DNA from: Narthecium ossifragum
Taxonomy: Eukaryota; Streptophyta; Magnoliopsida; Dioscoreales; Nartheciaceae
DNA length: 64,000 nt
Assembly (NCBI GenBank): GCA_963920575.1
Contig: OY986971.1
Coordinates: forward strand, 8,992,779-9,056,778
Direction: 5' to 3'
Both the position numbers and the translations under genes were made by a program. Under the pieces are notes generated by a model. That model was not told where the DNA came from, did not search any database, and worked only from the letters and a program-made list of their open reading frames with translations. Below, in pieces: positions 11,099 to 21,802 of this stretch; the first letter of the stretch is position 1; each line of letters begins with the position of its first letter.

Positions 11099-12620
11099 CA
11101 TCTCTAGACATGTAGATCAAAAAACAATTTTCCATAAGCAATTATGGATGGTAGCTCATGTCTTAGTTATATTAGAAACATGCATATAAAGCCTTTCCTA
11201 ACTTTTTACATGCATTAACTAATATAAATACATGCTTTTCTTTAAAGGAAAAAAAATCCTAAATTTCATACCATCAGTCAGGGATTGATTCGTAATAATC
11301 CTACCATGCAGGGGCAAAGCAAAAGAAAAACAACATACTATATTAATTTGTAGAATTTATTCTATATAGGAAGATATGAGTTCTAAAAAAAAAGCAAAAA
11401 AACAGGGTGCAAATTGCAAAATACATGTGTTGATTGGTTTGATGACAAACTAGTAAATAAAAGGAACTCTTAAGGGTCGGATTGGGTTGATTTGGATAAA
11501 GCAAACCCAAAACCGGCTCATCATTACACCCCCTCTCCTTCTCTCTGACACCGCACCCCCTGACACGCCCACTACCCTTTGTCCTTTACTATTATGCCCT
11601 TTTGTTCTTTTTTTTTCTTTTTTTCTTTCAGTTTTGTTTAATTTCCCTCCCCTTTTTTTTATGAGTTTCTTTTGATTCTTTCTTTTTCAGTTTTATTTAA
11701 TTTTTATTTAGTTTTATTTTTGAGTTTTTTACATATGTATCCTCAAAAAATTTTTAAATTACGTATTTATCCCTACATTCTTCATATTTTCATATATACC
11801 CCTGAAAAGTTCAAATAATATCAAAAATACCTTTCGGGTTAGTTGCCGTGGAATCCAGTGGGAATATTCTCAACGCCGTTAACGTTAGCAGGGGAAAAAA
11901 CAGTTTTACCCCCGGAGTAAATTACATTTATTACCTTCAAATTTCAAAAGTAGACAATTTTGACTTCCTTTTATCTACTTTAGACTTTTTTGACCAATGG
12001 GTTATTTACATGTGACTGAGAAAAGAGAGAGAGAACCAGAGTAGAAGATGAGAGAGATAGAGAGAGCCGGGAGTGAGAGAGAGAAAAGAAGAGAGAGAGA
12101 GACGGTGACTTCACACACCCACCGCCAGCCACCCTTTGCCGGCCAGCCACTGCATCTCCGGCGAGCTCCAACCCGGCCATCTCATCCTACCTCTAAGCAC
12201 CACCTCAAACCCATCATCTTCTTCGAACTTCGGTCGCGGCCGGACACCACCTCCGGCCTCCCTCAGGCTCCGGCTGGTACCTGAAGGTCTCCGACAGCCT
12301 GTAAGAGTATACGAGTAACTAGCTGTTTGTATGCACCTGCACTTGAATCCTCTGTTTTGGTTAATCATCCTTTGGCACTTGAATCCTCTGTTTTGGTTAA
12401 TCATCCTTTCGGCCAATAAAAGATCACCCCCAACTCACCAAAATCCCACAATAAAGTCTATATATAGCTCTTCAGGCTCCATCCAATCCTCTCAAGCACA
12501 ATTGTTTTGGAGAGCTAGATTTAGCCAGGACTCCTTGAGTGAGGGATAGTGGTTTCCGGCGAGGTTGGCTCCTCGAGTCTCATGCTTCACATCTGTTGAA
12601 GTAAGCGCTGAGCCGAGCTA
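11099..12620. other. Unassigned spacer with Mutator-like arm and short tandem repeat
   Basis: 11700-12000 has AT-rich text resembling the terminal arm of a Mutator-like element, including an ACGCCGTTAACGTTAGC stretch like those in the 45-kb and 56-kb elements. 12000-12110 is GA-rich. 12342-12413 is a tandem duplication of a ~35-base unit containing CCTCTGTTTTGGTTAATC. A TATATATAGC box lies near 12460. I see no convincing coding region; reading frames at 12048-12416 are low-complexity. Confidence 0.4.
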
Positions 12621-12719
12621 GATTTTTTATCGGTTTTGTTTTTTTTTAATCCGTTTTATTTTTTATTTCTTAGGGAAAGGGTCCGGGGGTCCTTTGCTTG
12701 GACCCAATACGGTAATTAG

Positions 12720-12975
12720 ACCGGCCATAAGAAGTTTCGGTTATATAGTTCATGTTTGAGAAAAAAGTCCAAGAATGTTAGGAGTTGTTTTACTCACTTG
12801 TCATTAAGGCCTCCTCCAGTTCCAAACCAACAGCGTCGAGAAATAACTATTGCTCATGTTGGCAATCACTTCGTGCACGTTTTCTTACACCCTCATTACC
12901 CTGTACCACCCACCCCAACGTGGTGGTGGCAACATTTATCGTGCGAAGGTAAAGGATGGGCCGCTTGTTAAAGAA
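12720..12975 (+). pseudogene. OTU cysteine-protease C-terminal fragment
   Basis: The frame at 12756-12971 contains HVGNHFVHVFLHPHY and TWWWQHLSCEGKGW, which match the C-terminal half of the OTU domain at about 30480-30640 in this window nearly residue for residue. The GNH histidine is the catalytic His position in OTU peptidases. The cysteine half is missing. It is therefore a fragment of the same class of OTU-bearing Mutator element, possibly with the arm-like sequence upstream at 11.7-12.0 kb. Confidence 0.75.
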
Positions 12976-12979
12976 AACA

Positions 12980-13755
12980 GATAAAAATACAAAACTAATG
13001 AGAAAACAAAAGAAACAAAACTTAAAAAAAGAAGGAAAAGTCAACGATTGCGGCGTAGGAAGGCGGGGGGGGGGCTGAGAAGCAGCTCCCTTCATCATCT
13101 CCTCCTTCCCCCTTTCGTGACCACAAGTAGCCCCCCCCCCCAAGCTCCAGCGCCTCCGCCGTCGCCCAGGAAGTTGCCGCAGTTCGTCTCCAAAGAAGAC
13201 TCACCAGTGCTTCAACGTCGTCACCGTTGCTGAGGAAGCCACCAACTTCCTTGTCACCGTCCTAGGCGATGCCACCAACCCCGGCGCCATCCTTGGTCAC
13301 GGCCTCGGTTGATCCACTCCCTAACCCCAGGTTCGATCTGGCCACCGCATTTGCTCGGCCACTAGCGTGGACTCTCCATCACCGCCACCGCATGTGATGT
13401 CCTAGAGATCTATCTTACCGCCAACGCAAGTTTCTTTGCCGTCGCTATGAGCCAAACAATGCCACCGCCGGCGCTCACTTGCGCAGCTGCACCATTGTTG
13501 TTTTCGACGCTCGCTAGCCTGCACATCTCCAAGAAACACGCCGACGCCGACTAGAGTCACACGTCACCATGAGCCGTTGTAGCTTGGCCTTGTTGCCGTC
13601 GCTACCATCCTAGGCACGAGAGTGCACCCGCTGCCTTTCTATTCACAGTCACTGCCGGCTCACTATTGGATTTAACTGAATAAAAAACAATCCAACTGCG
13701 AGAAAGCGATGCACAAACGTCAATCGAGAATAGGCAGGGAAAGCGTCCTATACTA
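12980..13755. other. A-rich spacer then GC-rich DNA of unknown origin
   Basis: 12975-13045 is A-rich. 13050-13640 is GC-rich with G and C homopolymers (13064-13075 and 13131-13141) and CCGCC-type codons, suggesting a captured gene piece, but no frame stays open or shows a known domain. It lies on the internal side of the minus-strand copia LTR at 13769. Confidence 0.35.
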
Positions 13756-13767
13756 GGTCTGATACCA
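13756..13767 (-). other. Primer-binding site, copia-type
   Basis: The minus strand reads TGGTATCAGACC, matching the tRNA-iMet complement except at one base. It is one base away from the LTR end at 13769. Confidence 0.75.
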
Positions 13768-13768
13768 A

Positions 13769-14168
13769 TGTAAGATATGTTGCCATATATCAAGCACGCA
13801 GCGGAAGACTTAGGTTAGCGCACCTTGATTCTCTCCTAGGATCTTCTTAGAATGCTTATCCTCGTCTCCTCATTTGCCCACAGTAGATGTTATTAATAGA
13901 ATAGCATCTTTGATCCATAGCACAAGAACATGATCTCCAACACTCGCAGCTGTCACGTATATGAGAGATGAGGCAGAAGAAGACATGTGTATGTCGTAGA
14001 ATATCTCTGTATGTAGAAACCCTAGGTCCCACTCAGTATTTATAGAGGACTGGCCCTAAGAGTCATGATCCAACCATGACTCTGCATGCATATTCTAGTT
14101 GAACTAGATATTGGTCGGACCACTAATAGGCGCTCAACTCGGACTCTAATCATAGTCCAAATCCAACA
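13769..14168 (-). mobile_element. Copia-type 5' LTR, minus strand
   Basis: On the minus strand this 400-bp unit starts TGTTGGATTTGGAC and ends ...TATCTTACA, next to a tRNA-iMet primer site, so it is a 5' LTR. A TATAAATA box (minus strand, about 14036-14046) sits in a promoter-like position. No partner LTR or gag is recognised to its left, so the element is truncated or rearranged. Confidence 0.65.
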
Positions 14169-14760
14169 CAAAGAAAGATCGAAGAATATGCATGCCTGAA
14201 ATTGGAGGGCGATGATATGGGTGACACAGCCGTAGATAGGCAAGCCTCAGCCTCATAGGCGATGGAGAGCACGGCGTCGCAGCAGCTCCCCCGCCTCTGT
14301 CCCGATGTAACCACGACTCCATCGACGACCGCAACATCCCGTTGGATCGAGCTCTGGAGCGACGTCGCCTCCTTCCCCGTCGCCACCGCTCAAGCTCTTC
14401 CTCTTCCGCCTCCACATCCCCCACGCGTGGAGATCCAGTGATTAGGACGGATGAACAAGGGTATTTTCGACCTTTTTTAAAATAAGCATGTCCTAATAAA
14501 AAAGCACATTGGCTAATCACCTTAAAAAAACTTAAGGAAGGTTTTTTGCATATATCTATTATATAAGGAAGAGCGGTTTTTGAAATGTCTCAACTATAAG
14601 ACATAAAGGGTGCTCAGGATTTATCGCCAAACAAATCCAACGGTCTAGATTCCATCATCAACTTTGAGATTCTCACCCAAAATTTTGAGTTCCCATCGAA
14701 ACCCACTACCTCACATCCCTTACTCCGGCCCAAAAGCTCATCCTCCACTTAAACGAAGGC
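14169..14760. other. Spacer with small GC-rich open frame
   Basis: A 59-codon plus-strand frame, ATG 14262 to TGA 14439-14441, starts MESTASQQLPRLCP and is GC-rich against an AT-rich background. It has no recognised domain and may be a captured gene piece. The remainder is AT-rich with nothing recognised. Confidence 0.3.
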
Positions 14761-15518
14761 AGAGAGAGAGAGAGCGGGGGGAGACGGGATGGGATGTGAC
14801 TGACCAGCCATCCCATCCGCCTCATCTCCCTCTCTCTTCTCTCATCTCCCATCTCCCTCTCTTCTCACATCCCCCTCTACCGACTCCGTCGGCCTCGCTC
14901 GACACCATCGGCCACGCCCGACACCATCGGCCACACCCCATCTACCGGCTCCATCGTCCATCGGCCATGCCCCCATGCCCCATCTACCGGCTCCGTCGTC
15001 CGTCGTCGCCCCCTCTACCGGCTCCATGCCTCCTCTACCGGCTCTATCGGCTCCGTCGTCGCCCCCTCTACCGGGTCCGTCGGCCACGCCCCCACGCCCC
15101 ATCTACCGGCTCCATCGTCCATCGACCATGCCCTACGCCCCCTCTACCGGCTCCGTCGACCACGTCCCCTCCCCACGCCGTCCGCCATCTCCCATCTGGT
15201 GCTCCTCTCTCATCTGGTGATCTCTCTCTCTCTCTTCTCTCATCTCCCATCTCCCTCTCTTCTCTCATCCCCGTCTACCAACTCCGTCGGCCACGCCTCC
15301 TCTACAAGCTTCGTCGTCCGTCGGCCATGCCCCCTCCACCGGTTCCGTCGTCCGTCGTCCATCGGCCACGCCCCCTCTACCGGATCTACCGACTCTACCG
15401 AGTCCATCGTTGCCCCCTGTACCGGCTCCGTTGTGCATCGGCCACGCCCCCTGTACTGGCTCCGTCGTCCGTCGCCCACACCCCACGCCCCACAGATTGG
15501 AGTTGTTTCTCCTACAGG

Positions 15519-15549
<31 letters not shown>

Positions 15550-16188
15550 ATCTCCCATCTCCCTCTCTTCTCTCATCCCACTCTACCGACTCCGTCGGCC
15601 ACGCCCGTCGCCATCGACCATGCCCCCTCTACCGACTCCGTCGTCCGTTGGCCACGCCCCCTCTATCGGTTCCGTCATCCATCGGCCACACCCCCACACC
15701 CCATCTACCGGCTCTGTCGTCTGTCAGCCACGCCCCACGCCCCCTCTACCACCTCTACCCGCTCTGTTGTCTGTCGGCCACACCCCACGCCCCCTCTACC
15801 AGCTCTACCGGCTCCGTAGTCGGCCACGTCCCCTCCCCACGCCGTCGGCCATCTCCCATCTGGTGCTCCTCTCTCAGCTGGTGCTCTCTCTCTCTCTCTC
15901 TGTTCTCTCATCTCCCATCTCCCATCTCCCTCACTTCTCTCATCCCCCTCTACCAACTCCGTTGGCCACGCCTTCTCTACCAGCTCCGTCATTCGTCGGC
16001 CATGCCCCCTCCACCGGCTCCGTCGTCCATCGGCCACGCCGGCTCTACCGGCTCTACCGGCTCCATCATCACCCCCTGTACCGGCTCCATTGTCCATCGG
16101 CCACGCCCCCATGCCCCCACGCCCTCTGTACCGGCTCCTTCGTCCATCGTCCGTCGGCCACGCCCCACAGATTGGAGTTGTTTCTCCT

Positions 16189-16230
<42 letters not shown>

Positions 16231-16480
16231 TCTCCCATGTCCCTCTCTTCTCTCATCGCGCTCTACAAACTCCGTCGGCCATGCCTCCTCTACCAGCTCC
16301 GTCAACCACGCCCCCACGTCCCCTCTACCAGCTCCGTCAACCACGCCCCCACGCCCCCTCTACCACCCGTCGTCCACCGTCCATCGGCCACGCCCCTTGT
16401 ACCGGCTCCGTCGTCGCCCCCTGTACCGGCTCCGTCATTCGTCGGCCACGCCCCATGCACCAAAGATTGGAGCTATTTGT
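14761..16480 (+). repeat. Compound CT/CCG-rich satellite with higher-order units
   Basis: Five higher-order units of about 300-400 bases start near 14821, 15220, 15519, 15885 and 16195. Each begins with a (TC)n run and CTCATCTCCCATCTCCCTC, then an array of a ~30-36-base minisatellite of the type CTCCGTCGTCCGTCGGCC. Because the units lack stops in several frames, open frames of hundreds of codons arise on both strands; the longest spans 14664-16511 on the plus strand. The predicted Pro/Ser/Arg/Leu-rich text has no domain, so I treat it as repeat, not a gene. Confidence 0.8.
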
Positions 16481-16499
16481 CCTTCAGGACTCCACTCCT

Positions 16500-17930
16500 T
16501 GGATACATTGAAAGGAATAGGTATACCTCAACAAGAACCTTTAATACTCTCTACTTTGTTTTCCACCGTCTTTGTTCTTATGTTTAGCTGATATAACTTA
16601 ATATTGCTCTTATTCATCTTTTTCCCAGTAGAATAGCAGTGCAGTCGACTATCCAAAGGTATATGTCAGATTTTTCCTGCATGAAACTGGTGTCATTGCG
16701 CAAAGTTCTCCTCCAACCCTGTATGCTTTGTTTCCTTACATCATTTCTTCTTTTTCGTGACGAAAAGAACTAAAGTTTTTACCAGTTTAAAATTCTCTTG
16801 CGTATGTGTGATGAATGTTGTTCGATTTCTTGATCATAGTCAAACATGCTAAATGTTCTTTCCCTGATAATTTTGCTTTCATCTTGGTTGCAGCTAACTG
16901 CCACTTTTGATATGCTCGGTGAAGAAGCTTATCATTTTCAACCACATTTATTTGCCAAGGTTTAATTTGATTCTACTCTCACTAATACACTGTTCCAAAG
17001 ATCTGCTCATTTTGTGAGTCTTTAAGTTCTATTCTCATGGTGTTGTTTGCTTAGCCGCCAGTTGCGAAGCTAAAGATAGCTGCTACAGTTCTGTGCAAGT
17101 TAACAATTGCTGATTGAATCCTTCTCTAATCTATTTTTTCTACATCTTCTAATTGATATGCTAATTGCGGTGACACTATTCCCCCTTTTCTTTCATATTT
17201 GTAGTCTACTTCCGAAATTTCATGAGTTCTTAATTTGAATTACTAATGATCACCTAGACAAGAAGTTTGTGTACTTTACCCAAAAAAAAAGAAAAAAAAA
17301 CCTTTCGAGCCCTAGATCTGTTTATATATTTTTAGTACTCATAAATTTGGAGTCTAAGTATCAGCAGGTGCTTCATTGATGACCGTCATTTGGCCTTTAC
17401 ATTGAGTCTTGATTTTTGGTCAGGCAAGAGATACAGAAGTTACAAGTACTGATTTGTAGTAGCAATTGTGTGAAGCTGTTAAATCTTTACTTGATTTTGT
17501 GGGTTCCTTCGATCTATGCTTCTAATTGCCTTTAAAATGGTTACTTTTGCAGGCATTAAATGATTTTAGACACATCATTCCATAAATGTATGAGATGAGT
17601 TCATTCAAGCAATTTTTTGCTCTTTCTGAAGCATTAAGTTAAGATATCTCTTTCATTCTGATTGGAGCTTAGCATAGGGGGATGGAGACTGTTTATGATT
17701 GATCTGTTGGCTAATCAAACCTATTTCTAAATACTACAGTAATATCAGCTTTGTGTATTTTCTGGATTTTAGCTGAAATCATCAAATGATCTGAACTTTT
17801 GTGGATTTATTTAGAGAATTGCTTCTTAGCTTGTTTGTCATGCATGTATGGCTATTGTTTCATCTAAATGTTAGTATAATAGCTTAGGGATGGGTTTTCA
17901 ATTGTCCTGTTTTTTGAAAGAAATCCTAAA
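16500..17930 (+). other. Helitron-proximal region with RPA-like exon remnant
   Basis: AT-rich, intron-like DNA. One candidate exon at about 16893-16963, preceded by a TTGCAG acceptor, reads LTATFDMLGEEAY. That resembles the OB-fold text of replication protein A large-subunit-like proteins which plant Helitrons often carry. It is too short to be certain. No continuous coding region is visible otherwise. Confidence 0.35.
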
Positions 17931-17962
17931 TATCCGTGTCGTAGGCACGGGCATTTACTTTT
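17905..17962 (+). mobile_element. Helitron 3'-end-like sequence, copy 1
   Basis: TTTGAAAGAAATCCTAAATA then the hairpin CCGTG-(7)-CACGG (17934-17950) match the terminus at 21150-21197. The last bases read CATTTACTTTT in place of CATTCACTAGT, so the CTAG end is degenerate. It indicates an older Helitron insertion to the left of the Rep-coding one. Confidence 0.6.
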
Positions 17963-17998
17963 GGCAAAACCTCTCCTATACCGAGAGGAGAGCTATGG

Positions 17999-18300
17999 AG
18001 AAGTTTATGTATTAAGTGAAATCAAAATCTATGTATTTTTTATTTTCTTGAAGTTGTGGTTTGTGGGGACTGTTGTAATCTTGGAACTGTGTGTGTGGTT
18101 TGTGGGGGACAAGGTTTGCCTCAGGGACAATGTTCGCTCCTTTTATAGTGATTTAATTTATGTACTTAAGGAATGTTGTAGAATTGACTCATTTAGCTCT
18201 TTGTACTGGGGAGGTTTTGTTGAAATTTTCATTTAGAAACCTTAAATATTTCATGCTGCATTACACGAGCGTCTGTGTCATAGGCACATGCATAACTTTA
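17999..18300 (+). mobile_element. Helitron 3'-end-like sequence, copy 2, diverged
   Basis: About 250 bases align with 20930-21197, including TTTGTGGGGACAAGGTTTG-like text, GGAATGTTGTAGAATTG and a degenerate GTGTCATAGGCAC hairpin near 18270-18284. It is a second, more decayed relative of the 21.2-kb terminus. Confidence 0.55.
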
Positions 18301-18631
18301 TGATTGGCCAACAACTAAGGCTTTAACTTCTATATGTATTGCATGTAAAGCCAATAGCTTTTGTGCCATGGGCTATTATCATCGATTGTATCTTTTCCTT
18401 TTGTAGATCCACCCAGATGGCTGATGATAATAATGAGCAACTTACTATCGTTGCCATAGTAATTCATTTGCATGCGAATGTTGGTTTTTGTCTTTTACTA
18501 CAATATTTTGGCTTACAAAGCAAGCTAAATTTATTACGAATGTTTGTATGGTTAATAATAATAAGCCATCAAAAGCCGCGTTAGCTCAACGTGCACGACC
18601 AGAACAGGAAAAAAAATCAACAAAATGAAGC

Positions 18632-18890
18632 TGGCACAACATACATGGTGAGAACGTGAGAAATTAGGAGGATGTTTTGGATTTTTTGAACCTGCGCCAA
18701 AGCGAGCAATGGTTGTACAAGCCTTGGGGAATTCGTCCACTGGTATTTCGAATAGGCATTTAGCACAACATGTACGGTGAAAATGTGGCAAATTAGGAGG
18801 ATGTGTTGGATCTTCTGAACCTGCACTAGCAAGTAATTGATGTCCGAGCCTCTGAGGCATCGTCCACTGGCATTCCACAAACACCTAATC
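18632..18890 (+). repeat. Tandem duplication (~120 bp, diverged) before the Rep ORF
   Basis: Two consecutive segments share the order GCACAACAT-ACGGTGAG..., AAATTAGGAGGATG, TGAACCTGC and GGC/TCGTCCACTGG. The neighbouring text at 18577-18610 (GCGTTAGCTCAACGTGC) reads like the Ala-Gln-Arg-Ala start common in Helitron proteins, but the frame is interrupted by stops. Confidence 0.5.
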
Positions 18891-19076
18891 AAGTGGATTA
18901 TTCTATGCATGGAATAACTCCGGTGATGATGGATCCTTCAAATCCAAACGAATGCATAAAGGTGCAAGTCGAATCTTTATCTGCAAAAAATAATCGGTAA
19001 TTTATTATTAATTTATGATAAAAAAAAATTCATGTAGTCTTTTACTGATGAAAAGAAATTTTATATTTGTAGGCCA

Positions 19077-20892
19077 ACCGAAATAGAACAAGTGATTGAA
19101 CCAGATGATGATGAATCAGAAGTTGTAGCTCTGAATGCAGAGGTTTATTCTCGGGCACACATAGATCTTGGACAACATTTTCTTGGTCGGATGGATGTTA
19201 TATGTCCGTATTGTTCAGCTTTACATTCGATGGATGAAAAACTGACAATGTCATCTTTAGTGAGTCCTTTTTTTGGAACTTGCTGTTCTCAAGGAAAGAT
19301 TCGGTTACCATTGCTTCTTACACTGCCTCCAGTACTTAAGGTTTTATACGACGGAAATGATGATCGGTCAAAATCCTTTCGTCGCTACACTCGAGAGTAC
19401 AATGCGTCTAATACTTTTACGAGTCTGGGTGCTACTTTTGATTCAAGAGTATTTACTAGAAGAGGTCCTACAACATTCATTATCCATGATGAATTGCGCC
19501 ATCAAACAGGATCATTGATACCAGAACTAGGGTGTGAAGCAATGTACTCTCAACTTTACATTTATGACCATGATTCTACGTTAGATGTTCACAATCGCAG
19601 AAATCCTCATTTGAGAAGGGATGTTCTTAAAATAATTCAAGATTGTCTGGTGCAATCGAATATTTTTTCAAAGAAATTTATTTTGGCATATGAAATTTTG
19701 AATCAATCAGAATTGGCAGGACAGAATTTACATGCTTATCTTCATTACAATCAAGTGACTGATCGGCGGCGATATAATCTACCAACGGTCGATGAGATTG
19801 CGATAATATTACCAGGTGACGGATTTGTGGTCGATGGCATGAGGGATATTATCATACGTCTCAGAGGGAATAATCAGTTGATGAAAATTAGTGAGTGTCA
19901 CCTAGCTTATTTGCCATTACATTATGTTTTATTGTTCCCTTATGGTGAGCTCAGTTGGGAACAAGGGTTGAAACAGTGGGACATGCTAAATAATCGACAT
20001 ACAAATGATAGACTTACACAGATGGAGTTTTATAGTTATCGTTTGTTTCAGCGTCACACAGAGTATTCAACTATTTTACAAGCAGGAAAACTATTTCAAG
20101 AGTTTATAGTGGATGCTTGGTCTTCAACTGAGCAAAATAGGTTGAATTACTGTAGACTTCATCAAGGGAAACTTCATTCTGAACTGTACTATAGTCTGTC
20201 ATATGTTGGTCTGGATGGGCATGGAACTAACCAAGTTGGGCAATGAATGATTTTACCGTCTTCATTCTCTGGCAGTGCAACAAATGTTTGAAATCTTTCA
20301 GGATTCAATGGCTATTACACGATACAATCACCATCCAGATATTTTTCTCACAATGACAACAAATCCTAATTGGTCTGAAATTACTTCAGCTTTGTTTCCT
20401 CGTCAAAAAACTACCGATCGTCCTGATTTAGACGCACGTGTTTTTGAGTTGAAGAGAAGGAGATTAATGGATGAAATTAAGAGTAAACATGTGTTTGGCA
20501 AAAAAGTTGCACATGTGTTTACAATTGAATTTCAGAAAAGGGGGCTACCACATATGCATGCACTTTTTTTCCTTCAAGGCCCAGACAAAATTCGAACATG
20601 TGTTCAGGTCGACCAAATAGTATGTGCAGAATTTCCAAACCCAGATGATGATCCTACACTATTTGAAACCATAAAGTGTTGTATTGTACATGGACCATGT
20701 GGTGTTCGAATTCCTCAAGCAGCATGTATGGAAAACGGTAAATGCACCAAGCGTTACCCTCGAGGATTTGTGGAGACAACTACTATGGATCAAGATGGAT
20801 ATCCTATCTATCGTCGTCGTGATGACAAACGTGTTCATATCCGGAGGGGACACGAAATTGATAACAGAGATGTCGTTCCATATCATCCGTAG
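19077..20892 (+). pseudogene. Helitron Rep/helicase protein, N-terminal and Rep parts
   Basis: This is the rolling-circle replication initiator of a plant Helitron. The first frame (19092-20246) contains the Helitron-like N-terminal domain (LGRMDVICPYCSALH zinc-binding region near its start, then SQLYIYD, LHYVLLFPYGELSWEQG). The second (20275-20892) holds the Rep domain: PDIFLTMTTNPNW, then FQKRGLPHMHALFFL with the HxH metal-binding motif, and CMENGKCTKRYPR. A likely intron precedes 19077 (acceptor TTGTAG). A stop and frame change lie between 20246 and 20275. The protein ends at VVPYHP with a stop (20890), so the catalytic two-tyrosine block and the whole helicase are missing. Confidence 0.88.
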
Positions 20893-21197
20893 AGTTATGG
20901 AGAGTTGGACATGCATACAGTTGGATTATTGTGAAATCAGAATCTCTATATTTTTTTCCTTTGAAGTTGTGGTTTGTGGGGATAATGTTGTATTTAAGCA
21001 AGTTATGGTTTGTGTAGTTTGTGGGGACAAGGTTTGCCCCGTGGACAATGTTCGCCCCTTTTATATTGTGATTTAATTTTTATATCTGAGGAATGTTGTA
21101 GAATTGTCTAATTTAGCTCTTGGTACATGGGAGATTTTGGTGAAATTTTCTGAAAGAAATCCTAAATATCCGTGTCGTAGGCACGGACATTCACTAG
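20893..21197 (+). mobile_element. Helitron 3' terminus with hairpin and CTAG end
   Basis: The element ends with a 5-bp stem CCGTG (21170-21174) / CACGG (21182-21186), a 7-base loop, 11 bases of spacer and CTAG at 21194-21197, followed by a host T. This is the canonical Helitron 3' end (hairpin ~11 nt before CTRR, insertion before T). It follows directly on the truncated Rep frame, so an internal deletion removed the helicase region. Confidence 0.85.
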
Positions 21198-21800
21198 TTT
21201 ATCAATAAACTAGGGTTATTGCTAATTATCTATTGATTCTAACAACTTCTATATGAACCAAACACATATCTACATGCCATCACTGAGACTCAAAGGAACC
21301 AGGATGGGACTACTTCAACTTGGCCATAAGCTAAGCTCCTGGACAGGCGTCTAGCAGGAGATGCTTCACTGCAGCAAAGCAGATGCAAGAGCTGCTCAAC
21401 CGGGTGGAAAAGAACCAAGACGGCCTCATAAGCCAGCAGGGGCTCACCGAGGCACTGCGGGTCCTCGATCTAACCATGTCATCGACGGAGACTTGCCTCG
21501 ACCTAACCATGTCATCGACGAAGACTTGGAACGCAACATGCTCATATAGATCCGACACCAACGCTGGGGGATCGTTGTAAGTGCATGATACGTAACGTTC
21601 GTAAGGAAACATGCATGGTTTCATATATATGTAGGCGGGTGTTAGTGGAAAAGTACTTTATTAGTGGTTTGTATATGTGATTAAGTGTGCTAATGAGCTG
21701 TTGATGCGGGTGTGCCTTGGAGTTCCTGAAATGCAAATTGCTTCTCGGCCCTCCCAACCCCCCCCCCCCCCCCCCAACCCAACCCGGACAGCCCCCTTTC
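21198..21800. other. Spacer with poly-C run
   Basis: A small plus-strand frame (about 21350-21580) reads MQELLNRVEKNQDGLI and includes a direct duplication of AACCATGTCATCGACG-type text (21473-21524). Its identity is unknown. 21761-21776 is a run of 16 or more C bases. No convincing gene. Confidence 0.4.
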
Positions 21801-21802
21801 CC

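Noticed and set aside
14664..16511. 615-codon open frame as a proline-rich protein gene
   Set aside because: The frame is created by a stop-free tandem satellite; similar long frames exist on the other strand and in other frames, and no domain is visible.
16546..16565. TCTCTACTTTG as the 5' end of the Helitron
   Set aside because: It resembles the TCTCTACTA start of some plant Helitrons but is preceded by C instead of A and lies at the edge of a CT-rich satellite, so the match is likely chance.
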